From contig CM065298.1 of NCBI GenBank assembly GCA_032871835.1, forward strand, positions 8,295,596 to 8,359,595: a stretch of 64,000 nucleotides of DNA, read 5' to 3'. How positions within the stretch are numbered: the first letter of the stretch is position 1; each line of letters starts with the position of its first letter. This document shows positions 1 to 11,400 of the stretch, one piece after another. This DNA comes from Dipteronia dyeriana. Taxonomy: Eukaryota; Streptophyta; Magnoliopsida; Sapindales; Sapindaceae. The position numbers and the translations under genes were made by a program. The notes under the pieces were generated by a model. That model was not told the DNA's origin. It ran no database searches and saw only the letters and a list, made by a program, of their open reading frames with translations.

Positions 1-973
1 TCTGACGCATTGCAAAATGGCCTACTAGTCTCTTCAAATCCTTTTTCGTTGGAAAAAACTGGCCTTTATATATCATGCTTGTAGTTTCATCTTCAAACAA
101 GTTCCTGCTTCCACCAATACCAAACGAGTATGATTCTGCTCCTGGAATAACCCATGTTGTGACATTATTAGAATCATCTACAGTTACATTAGCCCTCCCC
201 TCAGAGGTCTCAGCTATATCTGGTGCACTGGAACTAAATCTGTGTACATGTCTTACGCGTCTTTCCATTTTGACAGGTTCTGCATCATCCTGATTGTACT
301 CTACATTTTCTACAAAATTGCCCTAATTATCCACCTCATTATTCACCCCAACATTCAGTGTTGTATTCTCCTCATTGTTGATATCATTGTAGATCTCATT
401 GTATTAGTGGTTGTACTGTCTACCATTCATCTCAATATGACAACCAAATACATTGCCGAATTGAGGTCCCGGTCTATTATCATGGGCGGCTACTTCCAGT
501 GGGATAACACATATGTTTTTCTGACCATCAATCCAACTTCTTTCTGTGAACAACTGGTTGCTTCTATCTGACGATCGAAATTGTTGGGTGTTATCAGGAT
601 GAGGGACATCTTCACCAATGACACCTCCTGCTGGCCTCTCGATTACACTAACACATACTTGAGGGATCACCCTATCTTACCCTAGCATAAACTGAACATC
701 GTCATTGTTTCTTATAAATGTACGACATGTAGTCCCATGAACAATTGATAGAGACTTTAGTTCGACACTGTATTGGTTCTCATCAAACTTCACAATGGTT
801 TGCACGATCGACACCAGTTCGTCGTAACTCAAATTCTTTAACACATACAAACCTTGGTTATCGGAACCTAAATACCTCTGATTTCCGTTTAGTAATTGCT
901 CCCATCGGCCGTTGTAAGATATGACTATTCTAACCCTATCCATTGTCCTATCAAAACCAACATCAAAAACCAT
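1..973 (-). pseudogene. Mutator-like (MuDR/MULE) transposase, N-terminal part, broken, runs off the left edge
   Basis: The minus strand reads from ATG at 973 toward position 1 in one frame. The first ~98 codons look like the N-terminal module of plant MuDR-like transposases: a VRIVISYNGRW start, a YDELV segment, and an end in DDVQFMLG. The reading then meets an in-frame TAA at 677-679, another stop near 404 and a third near 326, but continues meaningfully in the same frame to the edge. Near the edge it contains MIYKGQFFPTKKDLKRLV, which matches the start of the MuDR DNA-binding domain family. A MULE transposase cuts and pastes DNA between long terminal inverted repeats. The catalytic core would lie outside the window. 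At least three stops make this a decayed copy. Family assignment is by recognition, not search. Confidence 0.72.
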
Positions 974-1057
974 TAATAAGGAAAAAATATTTCATATTAA
1001 ATTTACAATTATAAAGGATTAAACAAAAATCAAAAGTGTAAGATATGAAGCTTTTTT

Positions 1058-1640
1058 TTAAACTGATCGAGCTTTTTTTGTACATGATCGAGCCATTTTT
1101 GTACATGATCTAGCTCTTTCTAACGGGGATCGAGCTTTTTTGTTCAAGACCAAGATCTTTTTCTACATAATCGAGCTTTTTTATATATGGCTCGAGTTTT
1201 TTTTCATATGGCTCGAGCTTTTTTCAAATATGGCTCGACCTTTTATTTTTACGGATCAAGCTTTTTTTACGGAATCGAGCTTTTTTGTGAGGGATCGAGC
1301 TTTTTTTGTGCGGGATCGAGCTTTTTTTGTACGAGATCGAGCTATTTGTGTGAGGGATCGAGCTTTTTGGACAAGAATCGAGCTTTTTTTCTGATGGATC
1401 GAGCCTTTTTTCGAGGGATCGAGCTATTTGTGTGAGAGATCGAGCTTTTTTTGACAAGGATCGAGCTTTTTTTCTGATGGATCGAGTCTTTTTTCGAGGG
1501 ATCGAGCTTTTCTTTTTACGTGTCCAGCATCTATTTTTTGGATCGAGCTTTTTTTGAATTGATCGAGACTTTTTTTCAAATTTCCGAGCTTTTTTACAAA
1601 TGTTTCGACCTTTTTTTTAAAATATTTCCAGCTTTTATGC
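1058..1640. repeat. Minisatellite of ~21-bp GATCGAGCTTTTTTT units with an 83-bp higher-order repeat
   Basis: About 25 degenerate units share the core GATCGAGC followed by a T run and a variable 5-7 base spacer. Spacing is close to 21 bp in the best-ordered part (1280-1510). Units beginning at 1335, 1417 and 1500 show a second periodicity: four successive units repeat as a block of 82-83 bp (1335-1416 and 1417-1499). Degeneration increases toward both ends. Both strands have open reading through parts of it because the repeat is poor in stops; I do not regard those readings as genes. It lies directly upstream of the MULE transposase start, so it could be part of that element's terminal region. 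Confidence 0.85.
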
Positions 1641-1999
1641 CCAAGATTATAAACTTGTTTGCACCACTACAACTCAACTCGGCCAAATATATATACAAAA
1701 AAATATGCATACATGTTCATTCATTCTTTGCAAAAAGTTTACAACTCCAGGACATCAACATAAAAAAATTGAGACAACATGTTCATAAATGTTCATACAG
1801 TGTTATACCACACAGAAATACAAAAAAAAATGGAAATGAAGATTAGAAATATTAATTTACCTTCTTCTGCAATATCTGGAATGGAGCTCGTTTTCTGATG
1901 AAAAAATGGAGTAGGTGATTGATTTTCAGGCAACTTTTTTGGACGACAGCCTTTAAAGAATAAAATATCGATTATTTAACGGTAATTTCGGTAGCTCAC
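1641..1999. other. Unassigned AT-rich stretch
   Basis: I recognise no gene here. On the minus strand, about 1862-1952 is an exon-like block: an AG, ~90 open nucleotides, then GTAAAT. It could be an unrelated gene fragment or chance. The rest is AT-rich with no clear repeat. Confidence 0.3.
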
Positions 2000-2029
2000 C
2001 ATAATAGGTGCCTTTTAAACTTAACTTAT

Positions 2030-3060
2030 TATAACGGTGACATCACTGCAAGTGAGCAAAAAAAAGGCGACATTCCTTACCATTTCCACCATTTTATAAA
2101 GGGGTACGTTGAAACAAAAAATTAACTTATCCATAGGGCCCTTGCGTAGACGGCACGAAGAAGGAATTGATGAAGTGAAAGGCTCTGGTTCCTTGAATAG
2201 GAGTGTCTCCTTAATGAGGACATCTTTCACCTTATTTACTTCTGTCTTGAACTACTTATTCTCCAGCTTTCCATTCACAGCACCAGATGAGTAATCAATA
2301 AAATCATGTTTCTCTTCACAATTGACGGTAACCCCAATGGGTGATTGTTGCATCTTCTGGCTCTGGTTGACTCGAGGTCTCTTCATGCATTCTCTTGCTT
2401 ATAGCTTCAACAATTGTCTCAACATTCGCTTAAATTCTTTTCAATATGGCTTGTCTTTCTTGCTCTTGTTGATGCCACTTTTGCTCTTACTCTTCTATGT
2501 AGGCATGCGTCATTTGTTGAGAAATTTACATTGATTTACATTGATTTACATTGATCACTAGTCCGTTGAGAAGCTTGCTTGAGCTCTCTCATCTCATCTT
2601 CAAAAGATTTAGACCTTGGTTGGTATGATGAGGTGGATTGTTCAAAGGTATTGATCTCATCATATCTCTATAAGAAGTCATGGTGAATCCTCTGATCATG
2701 GTTGGGTGAGTTGTTGTATGGCTTTTAGTTTGGTTCCAGGTTGTAGAAACCTCTAAATGTGCTAGTGGGTTCCAGATTGTAAGACTTCAACCAGTGGGTT
2801 CTGGACTGTAAGACTTCAATATTCAATCTTGTCTTCTACAAAACTCCAGAAATTCATCTCTTAATGGACAACTCTCTATATCATGCCTAACTACTCCACA
2901 TATCTTGCACACCACAACCACCGCATGTTCTCTTCATGAAGTCAACAACTGCATTTGTTGATTTAAAATATCAAACTCCATAGCATGTGCATGATTTGCA
3001 TCTCTTTTATATGAATAAGTATGTTGCCCATAAATGTCCATCGTTTCTGAAACAAAAAGA
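2030..3060 (-). pseudogene. Degenerate gag of element F with a CCHC zinc knuckle
   Basis: Minus-strand reading with several stops and frame changes. The clearest motif is at 2878-2909: CKICGVVRHDIESCP, a Cys-X2-Cys-X4-His-X4-Cys knuckle of the kind retroelement Gag uses to bind RNA. Downstream (lower coordinates) the reading is rich in Q, E and K (about 2360-2500), then reaches a P/S-rich piece at 2100-2230. A triple ~11-bp direct repeat of TTGATTTACA lies at about 2526-2556. No intact protein is encoded. Confidence 0.5.
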
Positions 3061-3173
3061 AAGGAAAAATGAACAAAAAAAAACTAGAAAACTATCAAAT
3101 AACAAGGGAATTACTCAAATAAAGAATAAAAATAAAACTAGCTAGAAAACTAGGATTAGCCACCTAATTATAA

Positions 3174-3196
3174 CCTTCCCCGGTAGCAACGACAAT
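3174..3196 (-). other. Primer binding site of element F (tRNA-Asp-like)
   Basis: On the minus strand, GTCGTTGCTACCGGGGAAGG immediately follows the LTR end. It resembles the tRNA-Asp primer site used by many Athila/Tat elements, with several mismatches consistent with age. Confidence 0.5.
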
Positions 3197-4838
3197 TGAC
3201 GTGCACATTTTTGTCGTTAGCTAAAGGTCTGTCAAAAATATTTATAATGTCCTTAGCAATGTCCTAAAAATGTGTAAACAAGTATAGTGACAATCTAGGG
3301 TATCGTCCACTGGGAAAGAAAAATTAAATGACTAAAACTAGTTAACTATTATTGAACTAAAACAAGCATGAAAAAATAAATATGGTTGATTTGAAGGTTA
3401 CTAGCTATAATGCAAACTATAATTAAATTAATTAATCTAAAGTTAAACTATCAATTAGCTAGAATGCAGAGAGATATAAGATAATGAGATGAGTGGGAGT
3501 TAATACAATCAAACATGAATAGTGGGCAATCCATTCTTTAAGAACCAATTCGATCAATTAGGACTTATCTTTCTAACTTGAGTTTTCGGGATGGCTTGGA
3601 TTGGAGTGCTCACAATCCACCCCTTTCACATAGGCAAAATATTTTGGATCAGAGTGCTCACAACATATCCCTTCCAATTTAAGAGAGTTTGTTTAAACAC
3701 TTTTGGTATGGATAGTTAAGAACATGAATTAATATCAAATATGGACCAAGAGTTGGAGTGCCTACTTGACCCATAAAGACACCACAATTCAACTTCTACA
3801 ATGAGTTGGGAGTTGGGAGTTGAAGTGCCTACATAAGCCAAGGTGAGTATTAAATGCTTTTAAGAACAAAATCAACCGCTAAGTGAGATGGGAGTTGAAA
3901 TTCCTACCCACACCATAAAGATTTCAATTAAAGATTAATAACTCAAGTAAGTTCAATTAATCACAAAGAATCAAGAGTTGGAGCGCCTACTTAATTCAAG
4001 AGACAATTAAACACAATTCATCAAAATGAATGGAACAATATTAATCAAATCAAAGTATGGTGGAAAACCCACATATTCATATTCAATTATATAACTCCCA
4101 CTATGGGTTATGCTACTCATGCTAAATGTAAAATAAAAGCTAAGAGATGAGAGATAAAGAAGACCCATGTGAAAAAACTCCTCCTTTCTTGAAACATGAT
4201 TCCAATCTCCTAATAGTCTTCTTGAGTAGATGATTTGGTTTGGTGGGGAAAGGTTAGTGGTTAGTGATGTAAGGAAGAGAAAAGAGAGATAGAATGATTA
4301 AATTCGTGGCTGGAAGAGAGTGGATAAAGTAAGAACAAGATATATTGAAAGGATTTCCAAAAATATGTCTGAAAATGCTGATGTGGTAAAATCAAGGCAC
4401 GCAGTGCGTGGGTATGCTACCTGTATAGTGACCCGTGCATTTCTCTTTTCCTTGTTGATCTGCTTCCTGGTTTGGGCATCTGCATGGGTTATGTACGGGT
4501 TGGTACCTGTGTAGTACCAGTGTACTGAGCTTTCTTTAGAGATTTCATCTTTCGGTGTGTGGGTTATGCACAAGTAAGTACCCATGCAGTAGGTAATCTT
4601 CGAGATCCCACTCCCTATGCGCTGGTAGTACGTGGGTCGGGTACCTGTCTAGTGACCCGTGCAATAAAGCTTCTCTTCTTTAGTATTTTGACCTGTTTTC
4701 TGCACGAACTTCATGCTTTCCGACTCTGATATTTGAATTGCACCAAATGCCTAAAATCACAATACAAGAGCCCATAAGACATAAAATACACTAAAAAACA
4801 AGACAAAGGATGAGGAATGAAGGCCAAAATATAGCACA
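3197..4838 (-). repeat. 5' LTR of element F
   Basis: Read on the minus strand the block begins TGTGCTATATTTTGG at 4838 and ends ACGTCA at 3197, so it has TG...CA ends. Near its end (3298-3314) it has CCCAGTGGACGATACCC, a block characteristic of Tat/Athila LTR ends. The middle holds scattered direct repeats: a 'ggagtgcctac' phrase repeated through 3600-3990, and a 'tacctg..tagtgacccgtgca' phrase repeated at 4410-4440 and 4640-4665. No second LTR of this element is in the window, so the pair cannot be compared. Confidence 0.55.
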
Positions 4839-5211
4839 ATTTTGGCACGATCACCTTCTGCTGATTGGAATTCCCTTCACATGGTTCAATAATAGAGATG
4901 AGGAGTCTTTGGCAAGATTAGAACGTTTCCTAATTTCTTCAAAAATTCTTACTTGGTATCCTTTTTTTGATTCAAAAAGGCATTTCTTGCTCTCATTCGA
5001 ACCATAATACGATTTTGTTAGGGGAGAGGTATGAAGATTGAGGACCAACTCTGTTTCATTTTGCTAACGATTCATTAGAGGATAAAGAGCTGATGAAGGA
5101 GGCAGTGGAGGGATGGAGAGGCTGCAAGATTGGCGTATCCAAAAATGTTTCATTGGGTCGTAAAGATAAAGGCCTCAAAGGGTATAATAAAGAAATGGCT
5201 TTCTGATTGGC
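4839..5211 (+). pseudogene. Old LINE, fragment 1: endonuclease C-terminus and linker
   Basis: The plus strand reads IPFTWFNNRDEESLARLERF, the FTW...LDRFL signature of the apurinic-type endonuclease at the start of plant L1 ORF2. After frame changes it continues to a KASKGIIKKWLSDW segment typical of the endonuclease-RT linker. Stops and frameshifts are present throughout. The sequence is cut at 5211 by a 2.1-kb repeat and resumes at 7350 with the next expected part of ORF2, so this is the leftmost piece of one interrupted LINE. The endonuclease nicks target DNA in target-primed reverse transcription. Confidence 0.65.
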
Positions 5212-7349
5212 ACGATTTATATACCTATTTGAGGACCCCTTTACCTAGCTTTTGTTCTCGTTTTCAAATATATTTTGGTTTATAATATCTTTTGTGAGCC
5301 TTATGTAGGTACATGTTTCCTACGGAAGGTATTTGAGCTTAATTTAAGAGTTTTGGAGGTTAAGAGGTAAGATTTGGAATGGTTTGTGGAGCACACCCAA
5401 CCACCAAACTTTGGAAGAATATATATCCCTCATCTAATCGAGCTACATTGACCATAATCACTTTTCGAAAATCCCCGGAAGTCTACTTTCCTATGTACTT
5501 TACAAATCACAATTCTGAGGTTTCTATAGAAAGTTATGACTGTTTTCGTAACGGTGCACGGATCTGTAGAGTTTGTATCGCGCGAGACCAATTTTCGTCC
5601 CGCGTCCATACCGTAAAAATGGGCAAAAAAACTTAAAAATAGTGATATGCAGTACATCTATTGATGCATACCGCGTGACAACCCAAAAATATGATTTTCA
5701 ACCATTTTCTGAGGGGTATTATTATCTTTTCACCCGAAAGTCATGCCCTAACCTCCCACACTATAAATACCCCATTTTATCCACATTCTTTAGGCCTCTC
5801 TTCCCCTCTTCTCTCTCTTTCATGCCCAAACACTTCTCCATCTTCATATTCTTCTATTTTCTTCATCTTCTCCCACAATAAGGAGAGATCTTACTCCCAT
5901 TGAGGTTTTTTCTCCATGGGAGCTCGCCATACACCTCCACCACACCATTTTACCCTTTCTCCTTCCATTTTAGAACCAATTTCAAGGAAATAGGAGTGGT
6001 TCTTGGACCAAAACTGAGCTATGAAAGTTTGGAACATCTTTAGAGGGTTTGTCTTCAAGGGTTTGCTCATTTTTACTCAATTTATTTGTATTTTTGTTTC
6101 TTTAATGTGTAACCCCAATTTGGGAATATTGTAAACCTTCACATGTGCTATATATAATATATATGTATTTTTTTTCATAAATTCATTTGGGTTTAGTTTT
6201 GTTATTTGATGTATGTGTTTTTATGCTCTTAATATAATATGTATGTGTATGAATGGTTCAAAATCAACATGTGTCCATGAATGGGTTTAAAAGTAGTTGT
6301 AATTTAGAGTAAGAATTATATGCCCATGATTGTTGATTGATTGATGGATGATTTAAAATGCCATGTATTGAGTAATTTGAGTGTTAGGGATTTTAGCCCC
6401 AAAAAGCAGAAAAGGTTTCAATTCAGACTTTTAGTGGCTAAATTGGTCTTGGTTCATATCCTTTTGCTTAATGAATCTTTGTATTAAGAAACGATTATTC
6501 ATCCTTGGCCGGATTGGGTGATGAATTGATTGTGGGAAATATTTCCAAATCAAGAGGATAAACCTTTAACATAAATTGAATGTTCTTAATGTTATAACAA
6601 TCACATTGTTGCATGTAGTTGTTAGGCAAACTTGTTTCCCATGTTTACCCATCCTAGAGAGAATGATAAAATCGAATCCTTGACTTAAAAGTAAAGATAA
6701 ACTGAATTTCTTTTGTGCTTGTGAAGTTATATGGATGTTTTGAATGCTTAAAGCATTTACTTGCTTGATCATTTTGTAATTGATCTATGGTTGAATGCTA
6801 TGTACCGAGAGAAGACGTATTTGACAATGCTTTGATAAACATTCATTATGCTTGACTAGAAAGTGCTAGAATCACTAGGCTAGCGTTTCATGTATATTGT
6901 CCGGATTGCTTAAGAGAGATTTCGGGTATATATGGATGTTATCTCTAAGACATCAAGAGAGATTAGAGATTAATTAAGGGGATATGAGCCTATGATATAC
7001 TTGCACATTTACAGGATCAGGTGAGTCTAGCACGTAATTAGGAGGACTGTCAAGGTTGAGTCGTTTCTCTAGTGTAATCACATTTCATGTATATCTCTAT
7101 TGCATCTGTCATTGTATATATTATTTATGTAATTTATTCAGTTATATTATTGTTCACTTCTTAGCATATGCAACACACAAGTCCGCTCGACGTGTTGTAA
7201 TAGTGGCTAGAACCGAGAGACAGTCGGCGAATCCCACCTCTCTGTGGAACTATCCCTTGCTTGCCATTGTGCTAGTCCTTGTGACTTGTACCTTATGAGG
7301 CTGAACTTAAATGTTCATATTTGATGACACTGCAACGACGTGTCTATCA
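5212..7349 (+). repeat. 2.1-kb LTR-like repeat, copy G1 (probable solo LTR)
   Basis: This block recurs almost end to end as copy G2 (15195-15225 joined to 30537-32644). Both copies start ACGATTTATATACC and stop at CTATCA, and both split the same old LINE, so the ends are probably real. CTATAAATACC at 5761-5771 is a likely plus-strand promoter TATA box. Close to the right end is CACCTCTCTGTGG followed by a pyrimidine-rich block, as at Tat/Athila LTR ends. There is no coding capacity. A solo LTR is the best explanation, but I see no convincing target duplication and the left end lacks TG. Confidence 0.6.
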
Positions 7350-7924
7350 CTTTTTGTTAACAAAATGGACTCTTTTCTGCTCAAGAAGCTTGAAACTTGC
7401 TTGGTCTCAGTTGACAATAAGGCAAATAAAGATGGTTGGACAAAAAGTTTGATGAAGGAGCGTTTGTCACCCTTCACAAAATTATGAATGGAATTTAGAA
7501 GGGAAGAACAATTGTGGACATAAAAGTCGAGAGCTAATTGGCTGAAAGAAATTGATAAGAACACAAAGTTTTTTCATTGCTTAGTGAATGGGAGAAGAAG
7601 TAGAAATCGAAATAGTGATATCTCTTTTGGAGGCGAGAATGTGTCAGACCCTGTGCTAGTTAGGAATGGTTTGCTGAAGTCTATTAAGGAGCACTTTTCA
7701 AATGTCAAATGGAAGCGTCTGAAAATTAAATGCCTAAATCTCTCATGAATTTTGGAGGAGGAACAAAACGCTTTAGTGAGGAGGAAGTGTGGACAGTTGT
7801 TAATGGTTGGAAGAGAATAAAGCACCGGATCCAGATGATCTAAACCTAAATTTCATTAAAGCTAATAATGAGGTGATCAAGTCAGATTTTATGAGATTTT
7901 TCTAGGAGTTTCATGGAAATGGAA
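7350..7924 (+). pseudogene. Old LINE, fragment 2: linker and N-terminal RT region
   Basis: The plus strand continues the reading left at 5211: a KMDSFLLKKLET helix segment, then RANWLKEIDKNTKFFHCLVN, the standard pre-RT motif of plant LINE ORF2 (W-GD-NTKFFH-type). It then runs on to a decayed NFIKAN and EFHGNGNIVK stretch. Several stops and frameshifts interrupt it. It ends where the minus-strand LINE inserted and continues at 14917. Confidence 0.7.
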
Positions 7925-7936
7925 ATATTGTGAAGG
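7925..7936 (+). repeat. Left target-site duplication of LINE-2
   Basis: ATATTGTGAAGG here is repeated exactly at 14905-14916 and brackets the LINE. Twelve bases is a normal length for target-primed reverse transcription. Confidence 0.88.
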
Positions 7937-8495
7937 ATTTTTTTTTTAACGATATATTTATTGCAAGCCAAAAGGTAAGACCCGAGCCAAACGGCTACCA
8001 GAGAAAACACATAACCAAGCAAACACCAGAAAGACACAAAAAAGAACAACCAATCCCAGACTCCCAGCCAGCAATCGAAGCCAACAAAAAACAACAGAAA
8101 AACAAAACCACAACAAAACAACAAAAACTGAAGTAGCAAAAAACACGCACAACAAAAAGATTGGAGGCTCTTGAACAAATCTCCACCTTCCCTCCAAGAA
8201 AAAACAGTTTAGTCATAACAACAAAAACAACAGAATATGATTAGCATTCCCCTTGCCTTCACTAAAAAGCCAAGAAACTGCGATCTTCGAAGCACTTTCA
8301 AAACACAAGATTCTTGGCCAGCAACCCAGCAATAACAAGAACAAACACAACAAAACCAACTGGAGACCAGCAGTAGAGACGAACAACACAAGCGCCAACA
8401 CCTAGCACAGAACACACCACAAAACAACAACAAAGACAGCAACACCAAAGACAAAAAACAGAGCAAGACAAGAAATGTTACAATCAAACATCCTC
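7937..8495 (-). other. 3' UTR and poly(A) tail of LINE-2
   Basis: After the ORF2 end, the minus strand is a GT-rich stretch with low complexity. It ends GCAATAAATATATCG followed by an A run. Open readings on either strand here arise from the skewed composition and are not genes. Confidence 0.8.
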
Positions 8496-11400
8496 CTATT
8501 TAGTAAAATCTCCTGACTTACTCGATCCCATCTTCGCTAAACCACCCGCCATATGATTAGAATTCCTCGAGATGAAATTAACAAACGTAGCATCAAGGAT
8601 ATCTAAACAACTACGAATATCGTAAATGATATCGACATGATTAAAACTACCAAAACCACCATTATTGACCCAAGAAACCGCCACCTTGGAGTCACTAACA
8701 ACCTCAACAATCTGCCCTAACAAATCTGGATTAGATACACAAAGAGCATGGCCATAATTTCAGCCGTATTTGAATCTTGAATACCGATAAGCTGGGAGAA
8801 GCTACACATCACCCTACCTTTATAATCATGAAGGACTTCGTCAATACCAGCCGGACCTGGTTTGCCAAGAGAATACCCATCCACATTGAATTTTAGTCTA
8901 TTAAAAGTCGGAGGGGTCAGTCAATATTTCTTCCCAGCTTATTACAGTTACCATCAATACAAAGCTCTTCAACATTTAGAAGCAACACAGAAATAGATTC
9001 CTTAGATCCTTTTGCATAATGTTTGAACCACCAATCAACTCTATATTTTACTACATCTTCAGCTTGATCTATCGACGCACTCATATTCTTAAAAACCACT
9101 TGATTTTTGATCTCCTAGATCGTCCACACCATCACGAAAAATAACGTATCCCACACCCTCTCACTTTTCTTCTTTGGGATCAAACTGATCTAGCTCTCCC
9201 ACCATTTCTTTATAGAACCATTTGGACAGTAAGAAATACCCCACCGGTCCATACATCTAGACCACAACCTCTAAGACCAAGAACAATAGAGAAACAAGTG
9301 ATTAACACTCTCAAAACCATTGTTGCACAAATGGCAGGCAGAGCTAGAGACTTGACCACAACCAAACCTGCTCAGTACATCACGAACTAAAACTCTACTC
9401 CTCAGAAGTTGCCAAGCAAAGACTTCGACCTTCGGAGGACAAAAATCTTGCTTGGGAGATCTAAAATACCAATGAACTTCACTGTCAAACTCGTCACTCA
9501 TCCTACGGAAAGACCCAATGGTGAAAGAACCATTTGAGCAATACTTCCACGCCATGGAGTCTTTGATAGCACTTCGAATCTTAATGTCACCCAATAAAGG
9601 GAGGAAACTATTCCATTGAACTTTTTCCAATCGAACGGAGGTCTTCTCAATTTGATATCCCACTTCCAAGACCGACCACACCAGATCCCAAACTTCCTCA
9701 CTTCCCTTTTTTTTTTCTATAGCTAAGGCAAACATTCTAGGATAAAATTCTTTCAAAGATCTCCCTCCCATTTAATATCATTCCAGAAGTCCATCTTATC
9801 CCCACAACCAAGGACCACACTCAAACCTTCTTTGAGCAACATTGCTGTGTTTGTACCAGCCTTCAATAAATTGACAACTGTCTTAATGAAGAACGAACCA
9901 GCAACCTTACTCTGCCAATTCCAATACAACCCACATCCTTCAACTTCATACTTGGCACAAACCACTTTTTTTCCATAACGAAGACTCTTCACGACCAAAC
10001 CTCCACACCTATTTAGCTAATAGACTATCATTTTTTACAAGCAATCTCCCAATACCAAGACCACCCTTAGCCTTGCTTTTACAAACAGACACCCAATCTA
10101 CTGCATGGATCTTTCTTTTTTCAATCCCATCTCCCCAAAGGAAATTACGTTGAAGCTTCTCGATTTTTTGAGCCACACCCACTCACATTTTAAAAACAGA
10201 CATATAATAAGTAGGAATACTGCTTAGGACTAATTTAATCAAAAGTAAACGACCCCCTTTTGACATTAACCTTCTCTTCCAAGGAGCTAACCGATCCTCC
10301 ACCTTCCTTACAACCGGATTCCAAAAAGCTTTGAAACTTGGCCTAGCCCCAACAGAAGACCAAGATAAGTCAAGGGTAATTTTCCATTTCTGCACTTCAA
10401 AACCTCCGCTCAAAGAGGTTTATCTCTCACAGATTGGCACACTCTCACAATGCAAGTTTTGAAGAAATTAATCTTTAGACCGGAACTTAACTCGAAGCAT
10501 CTAAGGATCCTTTTGAGATTGAGAACAAAATCCAACTTAGGCTTGATGAAGAAGATAGTATCATCAGCAAATTGTAGGTGAGTCAAATTTAACCCATAGT
10601 TACCAAAACTAATACCCTGCAGCAGACCCAAACCAGTGGCCTTGTTCATTAAATAACTCAAACTTTCAATGACTATGTTGAATAAAAAAGGAGACAATGG
10701 GTCTCCTTGTCTCAGACCCTTCTGAATAGCAAACTGTGGTGTTGGGCTTCCGTTAACGAGAACCTCTATATTCAATGAAGAAATACACCACTTAATCCAT
10801 TGTCTCCACCTTAAGCCAAACCCCATTCCTTCCATCATGGCATCTAAAAAATTGAAATCAACACTATCGTATGCCTTTTAAAAAATCGATTTTCACAATA
10901 AGACCTCCTTCCGAATCTTTCCTCTAATTATGAATTACCTCTTCAACAATCACAAAACTGTCCACCAATTGACGATTTTGAATGAACACCATCTGAGAAT
11001 CACTAATGATTATATTCATAACTTGCTTTAAACGATTAGCTAGAATCTTGGCTAAAATCTTATACAAAGATCCAACCAGGCTTATAGGGCGAAAATCTTT
11101 CATAGAAGCAGGCTTGCTAACTTTTGGAATAAGAGTTATGAAAGTGTTGTTAAGCTTTTTAACAATGGCACCATTCCTATAAAATTAATGTAAGAACTTC
11201 ATAAAGTCATCACTCACTACATCCCAATTAGCATTGATAAAATTTAGATTCATCCCATCGGGCCCCGGAGCTTTGTTTCCATCGTAAGAACATAAAGCTT
11301 CCCAAGCTTTTTCACAACTGAATTCACCTTCTAACCTCTCTTTCTCAAGGTCCAAAAGTCTCTTAAGACCAAGGTTTCTAATGATCTGTCTATTCCATGA

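Larger units (their letters stand above)
2000..4838 (-). mobile_element. Tat/Athila-like Ty3/gypsy remnant F (5' LTR, primer site, degenerate gag)
   Basis: Read on the minus strand, this region has the order expected of the 5' half of a plant Tat/Athila-type element: an LTR (4838 down to 3197), a primer site resembling tRNA-Asp, a leader, then gag debris with a CCHC knuckle. The left boundary is not visible and the pol part is missing, so the element is truncated. Just beyond the LTR start, at 4839, sequence of an unrelated plus-strand LINE begins; this supports the LTR edge. The superfamily call rests on the primer site and leader motifs typical of Tat/Athila elements. Confidence 0.6.

Noticed and set aside
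1140..1457. Overlapping ORFs of 77-84 codons on both strands across the GATCGAGC array
   Set aside because: Every frame of the 21-bp repeat is stop-poor because the unit length is a multiple of three. The repeated peptide (DRAFFVR-like) follows from the DNA repeat and no start context or homology supports it.
2021..2230. hAT-type transposase fragment suggested by a KGPMDK phrase
   Set aside because: The phrase is short, and the same strand reads into degenerate gag with a zinc knuckle, so it is more simply part of element F.
3197..4838. Plus-strand ORFs at 4320-4514 and minus-strand ORF at 4298-4585
   Set aside because: They overlap each other in the LTR of element F, contain repeat-derived peptide, and show no homology I can recognise.
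7882..8487. Several 60-98 codon ORFs rich in Leu, Phe and Cys on the minus strand, and a Lys/Gln-rich one on the plus strand
   Set aside because: They lie in the low-complexity GT-rich 3' UTR of LINE-2, after the RNase H end. The hydrophobic look comes from composition.
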